NCBI GenBank assembly: GCA_900552095.1
Contig: URYM01000098.1
Location: forward strand, 1 to 6,740
Length of the DNA stretch: 6,740 nt
Source of the DNA: an uncultured Blautia sp.
GTDB lineage: Bacteria > Bacillota > Clostridia > Lachnospirales > Lachnospiraceae
Direction: 5' to 3'
Shown: in pieces, positions 6,693-6,740 of the stretch
Numbering within the stretch: the stretch's first letter is position 1
Layout of the letters: each line of letters starts with the position of its first letter
Notes under the pieces: model-generated
The model's input: the letters and a program-made list of their open reading frames with translations, nothing else
Told to the model about the DNA's origin: nothing
Database searches by the model: none
Program-made: the position numbers and the translations under genes

Positions 6693-6740
6693 CTGTCTCT
6701 TATACACATCTGACGCTGCCGACGATCTTACGCGTGTAGA
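6693..6740 (+). other. Nextera i5-side sequencing adapter (not genomic)
   Basis: Positions 6693-6711 are CTGTCTCTTATACACATCT, the reverse complement of the Tn5 mosaic end. Positions 6712-6725 (GACGCTGCCGACGA) are the read-1 arm. Positions 6726-6733 (TCTTACGC) are the reverse complement of GCGTAAGA, the index known as S517/N517. Positions 6734-6740 (GTGTAGA) run into the P5 oligo. The last genomic base is 6692, give or take a base if the genome happened to match the adapter at the seam. Confidence 0.98.

Noticed and set aside
29..6711. Perfect 19-bp inverted repeat at the two ends, looking like a composite transposon
   Set aside because: These are the Tn5 mosaic ends of the Nextera adapters, flanked by adapter arms and indexes. 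No transposase gene is present between them.

Overview
The window is a single assembled or sequenced fragment with Illumina Nextera (Tn5) library adapters still attached at both ends (1-47 and 6693-6740). Only 48-6692 is genomic DNA. That insert is a tightly packed cobalamin (vitamin B12) biosynthesis operon, all on the minus strand and so transcribed from right to left. The organism is most likely an anaerobic member of the Bacillota, class Clostridia, and Lachnospiraceae-like. This is inferred from the strong AGGAGG-type ribosome binding sites, the short coupled gene junctions, the moderately GC-rich DNA and the style of the proteins. No marker gene fixes the taxon.

In transcription order the genes are: cobT (5' end cut by the adapter junction), cobU, cobS, a short second CobU-like gene, cobC, cbiB, cobD (threonine-phosphate decarboxylase), cobQ/cbiP, and the first 12 codons of a gene that looks like cbiC, cut by the left adapter. 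Junctions range from an 8-nt overlap to a 40-nt gap. No stretch of 300 bases lacks a gene, and I found no promoter, riboswitch, terminator, RNA gene, CRISPR array or mobile element in the insert. The leader, with any cobalamin riboswitch, would lie upstream of cobT beyond the right end.

The genes cover the late pathway almost completely. CobQ amidates adenosylcobyrinate a,c-diamide to adenosylcobyric acid. CobD makes (R)-1-amino-2-propanol phosphate from threonine phosphate. CbiB joins the two to give adenosylcobinamide phosphate, and CobU activates this with GTP. CobT makes the alpha-ribazole phosphate of the lower ligand, CobS joins the two halves, and CobC removes the phosphate. The cbiC-like start suggests that corrin-ring genes follow downstream.

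The main points for a second look are two. The adapter has created false sequence ends and a false N-terminus on CobT (MCIRDS). There are also two CobU-family genes in the operon whose motif losses look partly complementary. I do not see a previously undescribed system here; it is a well-known pathway with one unusual paralogue.
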